A stretch of 64,000 nt of DNA from Bacteroidales bacterium (GTDB lineage: Bacteria > Bacteroidota > Bacteroidia > Bacteroidales > WCHB1-69): contig JAFPXF010000057.1 in NCBI GenBank assembly GCA_017394765.1, forward strand, positions 4,722-68,721, read 5' to 3'. Position numbers and translations under genes: made by a program. The notes beneath the pieces are model-generated. The model did not search any database, had not been told where the DNA came from, and saw only the letters and a program-made list of their open reading frames with translations. Positions 24,601 through 32,423 of this stretch are shown here, one piece after another. Each line of letters begins with the position of its first letter. Position 1 is the stretch's first letter.

Positions 24601-26697
24601 TCAGTATCCCCCATTCCACTTCCGCAAGAACCACTCGATGCCGAGCAGCAGCACGATGGCGGCGAGGTACCACGGGGAATTGAGGAGCATGGAGTATTTC
24701 TTTGTATAGGTGGCGATGGGCTTGATGTTGTCGTTCTTCTTGATGACATCAGCCACTTCGGCGATTTTGTCCTTTTCGAAATATTGTCCGCCGGTGATCT
24801 TGGCCATACCCTTGAGCAGGTCATGGTCGGCCACGAGGTTGGCGGTTTCCAACATGACGGCCTGGATGGCGAAACGCCCGCTCTTTTCGAGACGCTTGTT
24901 GCCAATCTGCGTGGTGGCGGTCCAGGTGTAGTTACCTAACGGCAACTCGCCCATGTTGAGGTAATAGCTGTTGTTCTGCTTGGAAAACTGCGCCTCGTAG
25001 GTCGTGTCGCCACCACCCTTGAGCACCATCTTGATGTCGGGTTCGTTGATCAGCTCGTAGCTGTCGTTGTACAGCTCGGCGCTGAACTCCACGGGGGCGT
25101 TCTCGGCAAAGACACTCTCATGCTGCACCCGGAACCGGCTCTTGTCGCCCTTGGCCGCCAAATACAGCGCCATCTTGCTGACAAGTTCGTTGAAGGCATC
25201 GTGATTCTCGGCGTGCATGTAGTTGTACATCTTCCACGACCAGATGCCCGTACCCGTCACGATGCAGTTCCGCGCACCGTTCTGCTCGTTGAATACAATC
25301 AACGGGTACTTGGTATCCACCCCGCTGATTTTCTGATACATGAAGACATTGGCAGCCACGCTGGTCTTATAGGATGCAAACGGGGTTTTGACCGGCGGAT
25401 ATTTGGGCAACATCCTCTGTGCCTCTTCCGAGAAAGTGAAAGAGGTAAAATTGTCGTTGTAGAGAGGTGTCGCGTTGTTGGTCATCTCCTTGGTCTGCGT
25501 AATGGTGACACCCGTGTTCAACGAATTGAAGCTGTTGAGATTGGTGGCTGCGCCCACAATATAGAGCGTCGAAGTGCCGCTCTGCCGGATTTGCGAGAGC
25601 AGACCGGAGGCCGGATTGGTCTTGGAAGGCAGCTGGTGCAGTATCACCAAACTGTAGTCGGAGGGGTTGCCCTTGAATTCGCTGACAGGGAAGACCTCCA
25701 CATCGTAATTGTCGGTCTTTTCGAGGGCCTCGCGAATGGCGGCCACATCGGGATGGGGACCGTTATAGACGATGGCCACCTTGTCGCGCGATTCAACCAC
25801 CTCTACAAAGAAGCTGCTGTGATTGTTCTTGTGCGTCACCTCGCCGTCCAGTTCCGTGAGATCGACTTTATAGTGGTGGACACCTTTGCTCTTGGCCTCC
25901 ACACTGAACTTCACCGTCTCAAAATAGCGGTTTCCCGTAAGGGTGAGGGTTTTGCGATAGATCTCCATATCGCCCTCCGTGACCTTCAGCTCAGCCTGCT
26001 TGCCGGAGAGCTTGTTGGCCGCCACCTTGATCTCCACCGGGAAAAAGTTGCCCTTGAGGGCCTGCCGGTTGTGCAGGATGTTGGAGATGAAAAGGTCCGT
26101 AGTGAGCTCTGCGCTGCCCAAACCGACTGTATAGACGGGGCATCCTGCATTTTCGGCCTTGTAATAGGGACTGGAGCCTGTGTTGAAGATGCCATCGGTG
26201 AGCATCACCACGGCACCGACATTCCGGTTGGAATAGAACATGTTCACCTGGTCAAAAAGGGATGCCAGGTTCGTGGATTTATCGGAAAAGTCAACATTAA
26301 AGGACTCTTGTTCGCCCACGAGGTGGTCCTCGTCGCCCACGAGGTAGGTTTTCACCTCGTAATCCTTGCCCAAGTCGGCGATCATCTTCTGCACCTGGGC
26401 GGGGTATTCTTTCGTATAGAAAGAAGAATCCTTGTTGGACTTCACGGATTCGCTGTTATCGACAGCCACGAGGATGAGGGGCTTGTCGGTCTGTTTCACG
26501 GTGCGCTTGAACATGGGGGCCAGCAGCAGGAAGGCGATGAGGCCCACGGCGAGGCCACGCAGCGAGGCCATTGCGATGCGCGTGGGTTTCTCAAAGACGA
26601 TGTTGTTGTTCTTGAAATAGAGAAACAACGCGTACCCCACGCCAAGCAGTATGGCGAAAATGACCAACCAAAGGGGATATTGCGTCAGTAGTTTCAT
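24601..26697 (-). CDS. Membrane-anchored VWA domain protein
   Basis: A 698-residue inner-membrane protein. Two N-terminal transmembrane segments (about 9-28 and 45-62) precede a von Willebrand A domain whose MIDAS is D80-N-S-E-S84, with VVMLTDGIF near 160. A long periplasmic-type region of beta domains follows. A last membrane segment (PWYLAAIVLLLGIEWFL) stands almost at the C-terminus, leaving RKWNGGY. This layout (two helices, VWA, beta domains, one helix) is common in Bacteroidota BatA-like or glutamine-amidotransferase-like membrane proteins of unknown role. It starts 3 nt after the trpS stop and so depends on the trpS promoter. Confidence 0.82.
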   Translation of the reverse strand: MKLLTQYPLWLVIFAILLGVGYALFLYFKNNNIVFEKPTRIAMASLRGLAVGLIAFLLLAPMFKRTVKQTDKPLILVAVDNSESVKSNKDSSFYTKEYPAQVQKMIADLGKDYEVKTYLVGDEDHLVGEQESFNVDFSDKSTNLASLFDQVNMFYSNRNVGAVVMLTDGIFNTGSSPYYKAENAGCPVYTVGLGSAELTTDLFISNILHNRQALKGNFFPVEIKVAANKLSGKQAELKVTEGDMEIYRKTLTLTGNRYFETVKFSVEAKSKGVHHYKVDLTELDGEVTHKNNHSSFFVEVVESRDKVAIVYNGPHPDVAAIREALEKTDNYDVEVFPVSEFKGNPSDYSLVILHQLPSKTNPASGLLSQIRQSGTSTLYIVGAATNLNSFNSLNTGVTITQTKEMTNNATPLYNDNFTSFTFSEEAQRMLPKYPPVKTPFASYKTSVAANVFMYQKISGVDTKYPLIVFNEQNGARNCIVTGTGIWSWKMYNYMHAENHDAFNELVSKMALYLAAKGDKSRFRVQHESVFAENAPVEFSAELYNDSYELINEPDIKMVLKGGGDTTYEAQFSKQNNSYYLNMGELPLGNYTWTATTQIGNKRLEKSGRFAIQAVMLETANLVADHDLLKGMAKITGGQYFEKDKIAEVADVIKKNDNIKPIATYTKKYSMLLNSPWYLAAIVLLLGIEWFLRKWNGGY

Positions 26698-26700
26698 GGA

Positions 26701-27696
26701 TTACAGGGGTTTGAAACCAATAATTTCGCGCACGTCGCGCACGGTCTTGGAGGCGCTTTCACGGGCCTTTTCAGCCCCCTCCCGTGCCACCTTGCTGATG
26801 TAGTCGCTCTTGGAGCGCAACTCAAGGATGCGCTCATAGATGGGTTGCAGGAAGGCGATCATGTCGCCGGCGAGCTGCTTTTTCATGTCGCCATAACGAA
26901 TCTGGCAGGTCTGGTACTGGTCCTCGAAGTATTGCACGGTGTCGGGCGTGGAGACGGCCCTCATCAGGCTGAAGAGGTTCTCCACGGCCTGGCTCTTGGG
27001 TTGGCCCGGCTCTGTGGGCCCGCTGTCGGAGACCGCACGCATCACCTTCTTGCGCACCACTTCCGGCGCGTCGGAGAGATAGATGCAGGAGGCCTCGTTG
27101 TCGGACTTGGACATCTTGGTGGAGCCGTCAAGGCCGGGAATCTTCACGAGGTCGTTGCCGAAGTTATAGGCCACAGGCAGTTTGAAGTACTCATGCTTGT
27201 AGATGTGGTTAAAGCGCTGCGCGAAGTCGCGGGTCATCTCCAGATGCTGTTCCTGGTCCTTGCCCACGGGCACCTTGTCGGCACGGTGCAGCAGGATGTC
27301 GGCGGCCATGAGCACGGGGTAGTTGAGCAAGCCGGCGTTGACATTGTTGGGCTGGCGGCGCACCTTCTCCTTGAAAGAGGCCACACGTTGCAGCTCGCCC
27401 ACATAGACGTTCATGGAGAGCAGCAGACTCAGCTCGCACACTTGGGGCACATCGCTCTGCACATATATCGTGGCCTTTTCGGGGTCAAGGCCCGCCGCGA
27501 TGTAGTCGATGAGCACATTGCGCACATTGGTCTGCAAATCAGCAGGATTGGGATGCGTTGTCAAGGAATGGTAATCTGCAATGAAAAAGAAGCATTTGTT
27601 CTCGTTCTGCATCTTGATAAAGTTCCTCAAGGCACCGAAATAGTTGCCGAGGTGAAGGAAACCGGTTGGGCGAATGCCACTTGCTACAATATCCAT
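26701..27696 (-). CDS. trpS: Tryptophanyl-tRNA synthetase
   Basis: Charges tRNA-Trp with tryptophan; class I synthetase. The 331 residues are the expected bacterial length. The HIGH signature is present as PTGFLHLGNYFGA (10-22, HLGN) and KMSKS at 194-198. AADILLHRADKVPVGKDQEQH (131-151) is the tryptophan/adenylate site typical of TrpS. The gene starts 20 nt downstream of a -7 element and is followed 3 nt later by the VWA gene. Confidence 0.97.
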   Translation of the reverse strand: MDIVASGIRPTGFLHLGNYFGALRNFIKMQNENKCFFFIADYHSLTTHPNPADLQTNVRNVLIDYIAAGLDPEKATIYVQSDVPQVCELSLLLSMNVYVGELQRVASFKEKVRRQPNNVNAGLLNYPVLMAADILLHRADKVPVGKDQEQHLEMTRDFAQRFNHIYKHEYFKLPVAYNFGNDLVKIPGLDGSTKMSKSDNEASCIYLSDAPEVVRKKVMRAVSDSGPTEPGQPKSQAVENLFSLMRAVSTPDTVQYFEDQYQTCQIRYGDMKKQLAGDMIAFLQPIYERILELRSKSDYISKVAREGAEKARESASKTVRDVREIIGFKPL

Positions 27697-27715
27697 AAGT
27701 CAAAATTTCAAGGGC

Positions 27716-27724
27716 GCAAAGATA
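27716..27724 (-). promoter_or_regulatory. -7 promoter element for trpS
   Basis: The minus strand reads TATCTTTGC (TAnnTTTGC), 20 nt before the ATG at 27696. Confidence 0.7.
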
Positions 27725-27856
27725 CAAAAAATTCGCAGGGACGAAGCATATTTCAGACACTCTCCGACTTATGCCGTTGCCACTTCATCGTATGCGCCTT
27801 TTGTTTTGGCACAAGCAATAAAACTCACCAAATCCCGTTTAACACGGGGAAAATTA

Positions 27857-27865
27857 TATTTTTGC
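27857..27865 (+). promoter_or_regulatory. -7 promoter element for the small barrel protein gene
   Basis: TATTTTTGC (TAnnTTTGC), 20 nt before the ATG at 27886. An inverted repeat CCCGT...ACGGG lies just upstream at about 27834-27848 and could be an operator. Confidence 0.65.
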
Positions 27866-27885
27866 AACCGCTAAAAACAAAAGTC

Positions 27886-28503
27886 ATGAAAAGGACATTA
27901 ATTGCAGTTTGCTTGTTATCAATAGTTTTCGCGCCCCAGCTCCAAGCCCAGGGCAAGCACCCGCACAACGAGTTCAAAAACGAGCTCGGCGTTGATGCCG
28001 GCCCGTTCTCCTTTATGGGGTCTTTCGTGAATATCACGGTCGGGTTCTTCGATGCACTCGGCGGCTCTCTCTCCCACAAACCGGTGGATATGGATTTGTA
28101 CGGTCACTACGGAATACATTATTATTACCAAGTGAAACCATGGTGCCAGGTCGGGTTCCGCACGACATTCGAAGGGGCCGGATACAAGCATTATGCCGAC
28201 AGCACCAGAACCACTGTCACCGACAAATACAGCATGGGGTTTGTAACCTTGATGCCGAGCGTGCGGTTCACCTACCTCAACCGTCCCTGGGTGCGGCTCT
28301 ACTCCGGCGTTGACCTCGGCGTCTCCTGTTTGTGGGACAGCCGCGGATCCTCCCAAAACGAGAAATCATCGCAACAGCCCGTCTCGGTCGCCTTCAACAT
28401 CACCCCGATTGGCGTATCGGTCGGCAAAAATGTCTATGGGCTTTTCGAGACCAACTTCGGGTACGCATCGTATGTGGTCGTGGGTATTGGCTGCAGGTTC
28501 TAA
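27886..28503 (+). CDS. Small exported outer-membrane beta-barrel-like protein
   Basis: A 205-residue protein with the signal MKRTLIAVCLLSIVFAPQ ending LQAQ. The mature chain is a run of amphipathic strands with many Tyr/Phe/Gly (GIHYYYQVKPWCQVGFRTTF, VRLYSGVDLGVSCLW, LFETNFGYASYVVVGIGCRF) and ends in Phe, as in an 8-10-stranded outer-membrane barrel of the OmpW/porin-like kind. The start is set by the signal peptide and the promoter 20 nt upstream; the frame is open far upstream over the opposite trpS gene, which is coincidental. The specific function is not recognisable. It stands alone between divergent trpS and a repeat-rich gap. Confidence 0.8.
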   Translation: MKRTLIAVCLLSIVFAPQLQAQGKHPHNEFKNELGVDAGPFSFMGSFVNITVGFFDALGGSLSHKPVDMDLYGHYGIHYYYQVKPWCQVGFRTTFEGAGYKHYADSTRTTVTDKYSMGFVTLMPSVRFTYLNRPWVRLYSGVDLGVSCLWDSRGSSQNEKSSQQPVSVAFNITPIGVSVGKNVYGLFETNFGYASYVVVGIGCRF

Positions 28504-28507
28504 AGAG

Positions 28508-28531
28508 GAGTGATCAGTGAAGAGTGATCAC
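28508..28531. repeat. TGATCACT inverted repeat after the barrel gene
   Basis: AGTGATCA at 28508-28515 and TGATCACT at 28524-28531 can form an 8-bp stem just after the stop codon at 28503. No T-tract follows, so it is a doubtful terminator. It belongs to the dispersed TCACTGATCACT repeat type. Confidence 0.5.
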
Positions 28532-28617
28532 TGCTCACTCGTCTTTCACCTTCTCCGCCAAAGAACGCGACACAGAAACTGGTTTAAGCCACTTTGAATC
28601 AAGGTATTATCACTCTG
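28527..28617 (+). pseudogene. Rhs core-domain remnant
   Basis: The frame encodes SSFTFSAKERDTETGL followed by SHFESRYYHSD. This is the start of the RHS-repeat-associated core (compare SAKE.D.ETG..YFG.RYY.). The rest of the core (LGRF/IxxDP) is missing and the frame runs into a GC-rich, non-protein-like stretch. It is a fragment of about 30 codons without the usual large Rhs/YD-repeat gene. Confidence 0.7.
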
Positions 28618-28735
28618 ATGGGAGGGATGCGTGCGCGGGAAAGTCGCGGCGCGGGAGAACGTTGAGACGAGGGTGTGCGTTGTTCGCCGCGAAACGGGTG
28701 TGGCGTTCGGCGAGCATGCGTGAGGGATTGCAGCG

Positions 28736-28832
28736 GAAATGATTTTGGCGGGAATGCGTTCCCTGGCGATACGGAGGTTCCGCTTGACGCTTCGCGTCTC
28801 GCGGAATGGTGGTGGTTTCTAAGCCAAAATCA
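28736..28832. repeat. Nested inverted repeat with three-way-junction layout
   Basis: The outer arms AATGATTTTGGC (28736-28747) and GCCAAAATCATT (28821-28832) are perfect 12-bp complements. Inside are hairpin A, GGGAA-TGCG-TTCCC (28748-28761), and hairpin B, TTCCGC..GACGC-TTC-GCGTC..GCGGAA (28776-28804). The 97-nt unit would fold as a closed three-way junction in RNA or single-stranded DNA. It may be a REP-like element or a structured RNA; no family is recognised. Confidence 0.75.
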
Positions 28833-29042
28833 TTGGAGCGGAAAGCCCGACGGCGCGGCGGCCTTGGATTGCGTATGCGAATGCGACGTGATTCCCGCCG
28901 CCGCGCCGGCACGCCCAAAGAAAAAGAGGTCTGAAAGTCATTCCGAAGACTAAAAGATTACTGACAAAACATTAGCAACTTCTTAAATATAAATGTGTTA
29001 TACTAAAATTTCATTTTTTTCATATACTAAACTCTTTTTTAC

Positions 29043-29051
29043 TACTTTTGC
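29043..29051 (+). promoter_or_regulatory. -7 promoter element for the DUF721 gene
   Basis: TACTTTTGC (TAnnTTTGC), 20 nt before the ATG at 29072. Confidence 0.65.
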
Positions 29052-29071
29052 CGATGTAATCCCATTTCAGC

Positions 29072-29362
29072 ATGAGATCCGAGAAAGAGTTGTTTCTGAA
29101 AGACTTGATTCACGAATTCGTGAACAAAAACGGCAAGCAGCAGCTGTTTGCCGAGAAGGTGGTGATGCAAAACTGGCCGGAATATGTGGGCGAGATGTGC
29201 GCCAAACAGTCGGAGTGCGTTTCCGTCAAGAACGGCGTACTGAAGGTGAAAGTGCCCAATGCCGCGCTGCGATTCGAGCTGATGGGGCGTAAAAGCATGA
29301 TCATGGAGCGCATCAACGCCGACTACGCCATCCCCGTCATCAAGAACATCATTTTCTGCTAA
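29072..29362 (+). CDS. DUF721 (DciA-like) protein
   Basis: A 96-residue cytoplasmic protein of the DUF721 family. Features are LIHEFVNKNGKQQLFAEKVV, the conserved Trp in NWPEYVGEMCAKQS, LKVKVPNAALRFEL and the C-terminal VIKNIIF. DciA, a DUF721 protein, assists loading of the replicative helicase in bacteria that lack DnaC/DnaI; this short Bacteroidota form may do the same (inference from the family). The last 14 nt overlap the end of the convergent aroE gene. Confidence 0.85.
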   Translation: MRSEKELFLKDLIHEFVNKNGKQQLFAEKVVMQNWPEYVGEMCAKQSECVSVKNGVLKVKVPNAALRFELMGRKSMIMERINADYAIPVIKNIIFC

Positions 29363-30095
29363 GGTTCCAGATCTTCCAGGCGGCATCCGCCTGAAACCGC
29401 AACATATCCCATCCATTCTGCACCCGTGCCCCACACATGCGCCCTTGCCGGAGAAACAGCGTCTCCTCCGGATTGTACACCAAGTCGTAGAGAAAATGCC
29501 GCTCCATCAGTGCCTCGTACGGCAACGGCAGGCACTCCCCCACCCTTGGCCACATCCCTACCGGCGTGCAATTGAGCAGCCATGGCCACTCCTTCAACAT
29601 CGCACCCGTAACATCCCCATAGCCGATCATGTTCTCCGCCGGATGCCGCGACACTGTTTTGTACTCCACGTCCCATTGGCGCAAGACATAGACGACCGCG
29701 GCGGCGGCCCCGCCCGTGCCGAACACTAAGGCGCGCTTCGGCAGCGGCTGCCCGGCCAACGAACGGCGGAATCCCTCCACATCAGTATTGTATCCCACCA
29801 GCTTCAGCGTCCGCCCCTCACGCAGCACTTTCACTGTGTTCACGGCACCCACACTCTCGGCTTCTGCATCGACCTCGTCGAGCAGAGGCATGACGGACTG
29901 CTTGTAGGGGATGGTCACGTTCAGCCCGCACAAGTCGGGCTTGGATGCGACAAACTCACGAAATTGTTTTATATCAGGCAACTCGTAGAGCGCATAGCGG
30001 CAATCAAAGCGTTCCAACGCAACGAACTTCTCCTCGAAGTAACGCTGCGAGAAACTGTGTCCCAGCGTTTTCCCTATGAGCCCATACTGCCTCAT
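29349..30095 (-). CDS. aroE: Shikimate dehydrogenase
   Basis: NADP-dependent reduction of 3-dehydroshikimate to shikimate in aromatic amino acid synthesis. The 248 residues are short but normal for Bacteroidota AroE. Motifs are GLIGKTLGHSFSQRYF (shikimate binding), NVTIPYKQ with the catalytic Lys65, GAVNTV, YNTDVEGFRRSL, the cofactor loop VFGTGGAAAAVVYVL, and NCTPVGMWP. The ATG overlaps the stop of the DedA gene by 4 nt (ATGA), so the two are translationally coupled. The 3' end overlaps DUF721 on the other strand. Confidence 0.95.
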   Translation of the reverse strand: MRQYGLIGKTLGHSFSQRYFEEKFVALERFDCRYALYELPDIKQFREFVASKPDLCGLNVTIPYKQSVMPLLDEVDAEAESVGAVNTVKVLREGRTLKLVGYNTDVEGFRRSLAGQPLPKRALVFGTGGAAAAVVYVLRQWDVEYKTVSRHPAENMIGYGDVTGAMLKEWPWLLNCTPVGMWPRVGECLPLPYEALMERHFLYDLVYNPEETLFLRQGRMCGARVQNGWDMLRFQADAAWKIWNLSRK

Positions 30096-30898
30096 TCAGC
30101 GGGCGTCTCGGGAATGTCGTTGTCCCCCGCAGAATTGTTCTTGGCACTGCGGGAGCCGCGTACACCCTTGAAAATCAAATAACCGACAAAGGCGACACAC
30201 AACCCCCACAAAAGAAACTTCAACTCGTGGTTGTATTTGTCGATCAAGTCCTTCTGCCCATGAGCCAGGTAACCGAGGAACGCCAAAATGGTGTTCCACA
30301 AGCCGGCACCAATGGCCGTGAAGAGCACAAAGACTCCGAAGTTCATCTTGGACAAGCCCGCTGGGATGGAAATAAGCTGGCGCACGGCAGGGATGAGACG
30401 GCCGATGAGCGTGGAGCTTTTTCCGTTGTCAATGAAATACTGTTCCGCTTTCTTGACCTTCTCTCCGTTGAGGAGCAGGAAATGGCCCACTTTGCTGTCC
30501 GCGAACCAATAGACGATAGGGCGTCCCAACAGCAAGGCAAGCAAATAGTTGATGACGGCACCGATGAGTGCGCCAAGGGTGGCAAACAGAATGACAAAGA
30601 TGACGTTCACCGCTTTGGATTCCGTCTTGTACAGGGCGGCGTTGTCGCTGTTGCAGGCTTGATATGCGGCAGGCGGCACGATAACCTCCGAGGGAAATGG
30701 TATGAACGAACTCTCCACCGCCATCAGCAGGGTGACCGTCCCATAGTTAAGATGCCCATTGTACCAATGGATAACTCTGTCTGTAACAGACTCTTTTTCT
30801 GCGGAAACGATGCTGTCTGCCTTATATGCACTCTTGTCTTGGGCAAAAGCCCTGCAGCCCAGTACCAACAACAACAAACAGACAATGATTTTCTTCAT
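30092..30898 (-). CDS. DedA-family membrane protein
   Basis: A 268-residue inner-membrane protein of the DedA/SNARE-associated (VTT) family, whose members flip polyprenyl-phosphate or phospholipid and support envelope homeostasis. The conserved AVESSFIPFPSEVIVPPAAY (re-entrant loop, Glu and Pro residues), GALIGAVINYLLALLLGR and LIGRLIPAVRQLISIPAGLSKM are all seen. Unusually, the protein starts with a cleavable-looking signal (MKKIIVCLLLLVLGCRAFAQ) and a ~45-residue polar region before the DedA core. The C-terminus is a polar tail (KNNSAGDNDIPETPAE). It is co-transcribed with aroE through a 4-nt overlap, and a TPR gene lies 19 nt upstream. Confidence 0.9.
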   Translation of the reverse strand: MKKIIVCLLLLVLGCRAFAQDKSAYKADSIVSAEKESVTDRVIHWYNGHLNYGTVTLLMAVESSFIPFPSEVIVPPAAYQACNSDNAALYKTESKAVNVIFVILFATLGALIGAVINYLLALLLGRPIVYWFADSKVGHFLLLNGEKVKKAEQYFIDNGKSSTLIGRLIPAVRQLISIPAGLSKMNFGVFVLFTAIGAGLWNTILAFLGYLAHGQKDLIDKYNHELKFLLWGLCVAFVGYLIFKGVRGSRSAKNNSAGDNDIPETPAE

Positions 30899-30917
30899 GG
30901 GAAATATAGGAAATTAA

Positions 30918-32360
30918 TTAGAAATTCATAGAAGTGTCGCCCGCACCGGCATATCCGGCATAGCGTTCCAAGAGAATCGACACATCAGGCACATCAACAA
31001 AACCGGGATCTATCTCCTCAAAATCGCTATAAGCGGAGTCCGGGTCCTCGACAAGTGCCTGTTCGAGGTATTCGCACGCCCGCTGCACATGACCTTTCTT
31101 GAGGTAGAGCGCCGCCAACGAGTACAGAAATGTCGAATGCAGATCCGGATCATCCATATATTCGGAACAGATCTCTATTCCCAAATCGTAACCTTCATTG
31201 TCACAGCAATATGCCACAAAGTTATGCAAAAAACTGTATGTAGGATAGTCTTCATTATGGAACGCCATGAAACAAAGGTCCTTGATCTCCTCCGAATCGC
31301 GATTGGGATTCAGCAACGGAAGCAGGTCCTCGACGGCAACCATGTTTTGAGGATTTTCCTTCACCAAATTGCGCAGGAATGCACGAGCCTCGTCGAATTT
31401 CCCCTGCACCTTGAATGTTCTGACAATATCGTCCGTGGCCATATTGAACATCTCCTCGCGATTCTGTGCCAAAATGAAGAACGACATGGCTGTGTCATAA
31501 TCACCCATGTAGAAATAACATCTCCCGATATACAAGTCCAACGAAGGCATATCGGTCTTCTCATTGGCGATAAGATAGTGTTGTACAGCGTTTTCGTAAT
31601 CCTTTTTGGAAAAATAGGCATCTGCGATGTTGATATGGACAATGAAGTCGGCATCATCGAGCGACATTTGGAACTGGAATGCCTCGATGGCACGATCGAA
31701 CGCGCTGGAATTCATGTATGCCAAGCCAAGTCCACTCCACAAACTGGGGTACATGGGGTATTCTTCGGTCATGCGCCTGAAGAATTTCACCAACAAACCG
31801 TTTTGCTGAAACTTAGGATACAGAAAATCAATGTTGATGGCACCCAGATCATCCACAAATGTCGGATCGATCTGTATGGCACGCATGGCATGTTCCACCG
31901 CCTTGTCCACATTTTGGTCGGCTAAATATTCCTCTGCCAAAAGCATGTGGGCTTCGGGGTATCTCTCATCCATGGCAAGTGCTTTGTTTAAGATACCGAT
32001 AGCGTCAACAGGTTGGTTCAAAGCTTGATACACCAGCACCTTCTCCACATAGAGATCCGGAATGGGTTCCAGATTCCGTTCCACAAAGTCCAATTTCTTC
32101 TGCGCAGCGTTGAAATCCATCATCATGGAGTGGTACTTGACATGAAGCAACTGCAGATAGGTATCTTCGGGATAGGCAGCCACAGCCCTTTGGATGGCCT
32201 GTTCCGCATAGTCCATCATCATCATGTCAAAAAAATAGTGGATGATATCCTCGTAGTCGTCACGACCGAAAAAAGACTGCCTTCCCGTCTCCAGATCGTG
32301 CTTGAACTGGTGCGCAAGTTCCCGAATATCATCGTCTTCACTGTCGTCGTAATGGCTCAT
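30918..32360 (-). CDS. TPR repeat protein
   Basis: A 480-residue soluble protein without a signal peptide. After an acidic start (MSHYDDSEDDDIRELA) it is a chain of about ten tetratricopeptide-like repeats, for example PDLYVEKVLVYQALNQPVDA, PEAHMLLAEEYLADQNVDKA and PSLWSGLGLAYMNSSAFDRA, then further less regular ones to about residue 445. The end is a short acidic tail. Such proteins act as scaffolds; no partner can be deduced. It is the first gene of an apparent operon with DedA and aroE, with its own -7 box 21 nt upstream. Confidence 0.85.
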   Translation of the reverse strand: MSHYDDSEDDDIRELAHQFKHDLETGRQSFFGRDDYEDIIHYFFDMMMMDYAEQAIQRAVAAYPEDTYLQLLHVKYHSMMMDFNAAQKKLDFVERNLEPIPDLYVEKVLVYQALNQPVDAIGILNKALAMDERYPEAHMLLAEEYLADQNVDKAVEHAMRAIQIDPTFVDDLGAINIDFLYPKFQQNGLLVKFFRRMTEEYPMYPSLWSGLGLAYMNSSAFDRAIEAFQFQMSLDDADFIVHINIADAYFSKKDYENAVQHYLIANEKTDMPSLDLYIGRCYFYMGDYDTAMSFFILAQNREEMFNMATDDIVRTFKVQGKFDEARAFLRNLVKENPQNMVAVEDLLPLLNPNRDSEEIKDLCFMAFHNEDYPTYSFLHNFVAYCCDNEGYDLGIEICSEYMDDPDLHSTFLYSLAALYLKKGHVQRACEYLEQALVEDPDSAYSDFEEIDPGFVDVPDVSILLERYAGYAGAGDTSMNF

Positions 32361-32380
32361 ATCCTATTTTTTAAAAGAGT

Positions 32381-32389
32381 GCAAAAGTA
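32381..32389 (-). promoter_or_regulatory. -7 promoter element for the TPR-dedA-aroE operon
   Basis: The minus strand reads TACTTTTGC (TAnnTTTGC), 21 nt before the ATG at 32360. Confidence 0.65.
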
Positions 32390-32423
32390 CAAAAAAAGCA
32401 GTTAGCATGATGATACAGGGCAT

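Larger units (their letters stand above)
28504..29071. other. 568-bp intergenic region with Rhs remnant and structured repeat element
   Basis: No convincing gene. It holds a TGATCACT inverted repeat at 28508-28531, an Rhs-core remnant (28527-28617), a GC-rich segment (about 28615-28925) with a nested inverted repeat (28736-28832), and an AT-rich tail with the promoter of the DUF721 gene. Short open frames in the GC-rich part have unnatural composition (Arg/Cys/Trp-rich) and no homology I can see. Confidence 0.7.

Noticed and set aside
25120..26691. Plus-strand open frame of 523 codons
   Set aside because: Antisense shadow of the VWA gene; composition is His/Val/Gly-rich and it has no motif.
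28508..28531. Rho-independent terminator after the small barrel protein gene
   Set aside because: The stem is AT-containing and only 8 bp, and no T-tract follows; it fits better as a copy of the dispersed repeat.
28610..28953. Short open frames on both strands in the GC-rich part of the intergenic region
   Set aside because: The translations are Arg/Cys/Trp-rich and overlap the nested inverted repeat. No ribosome binding site or family is visible.
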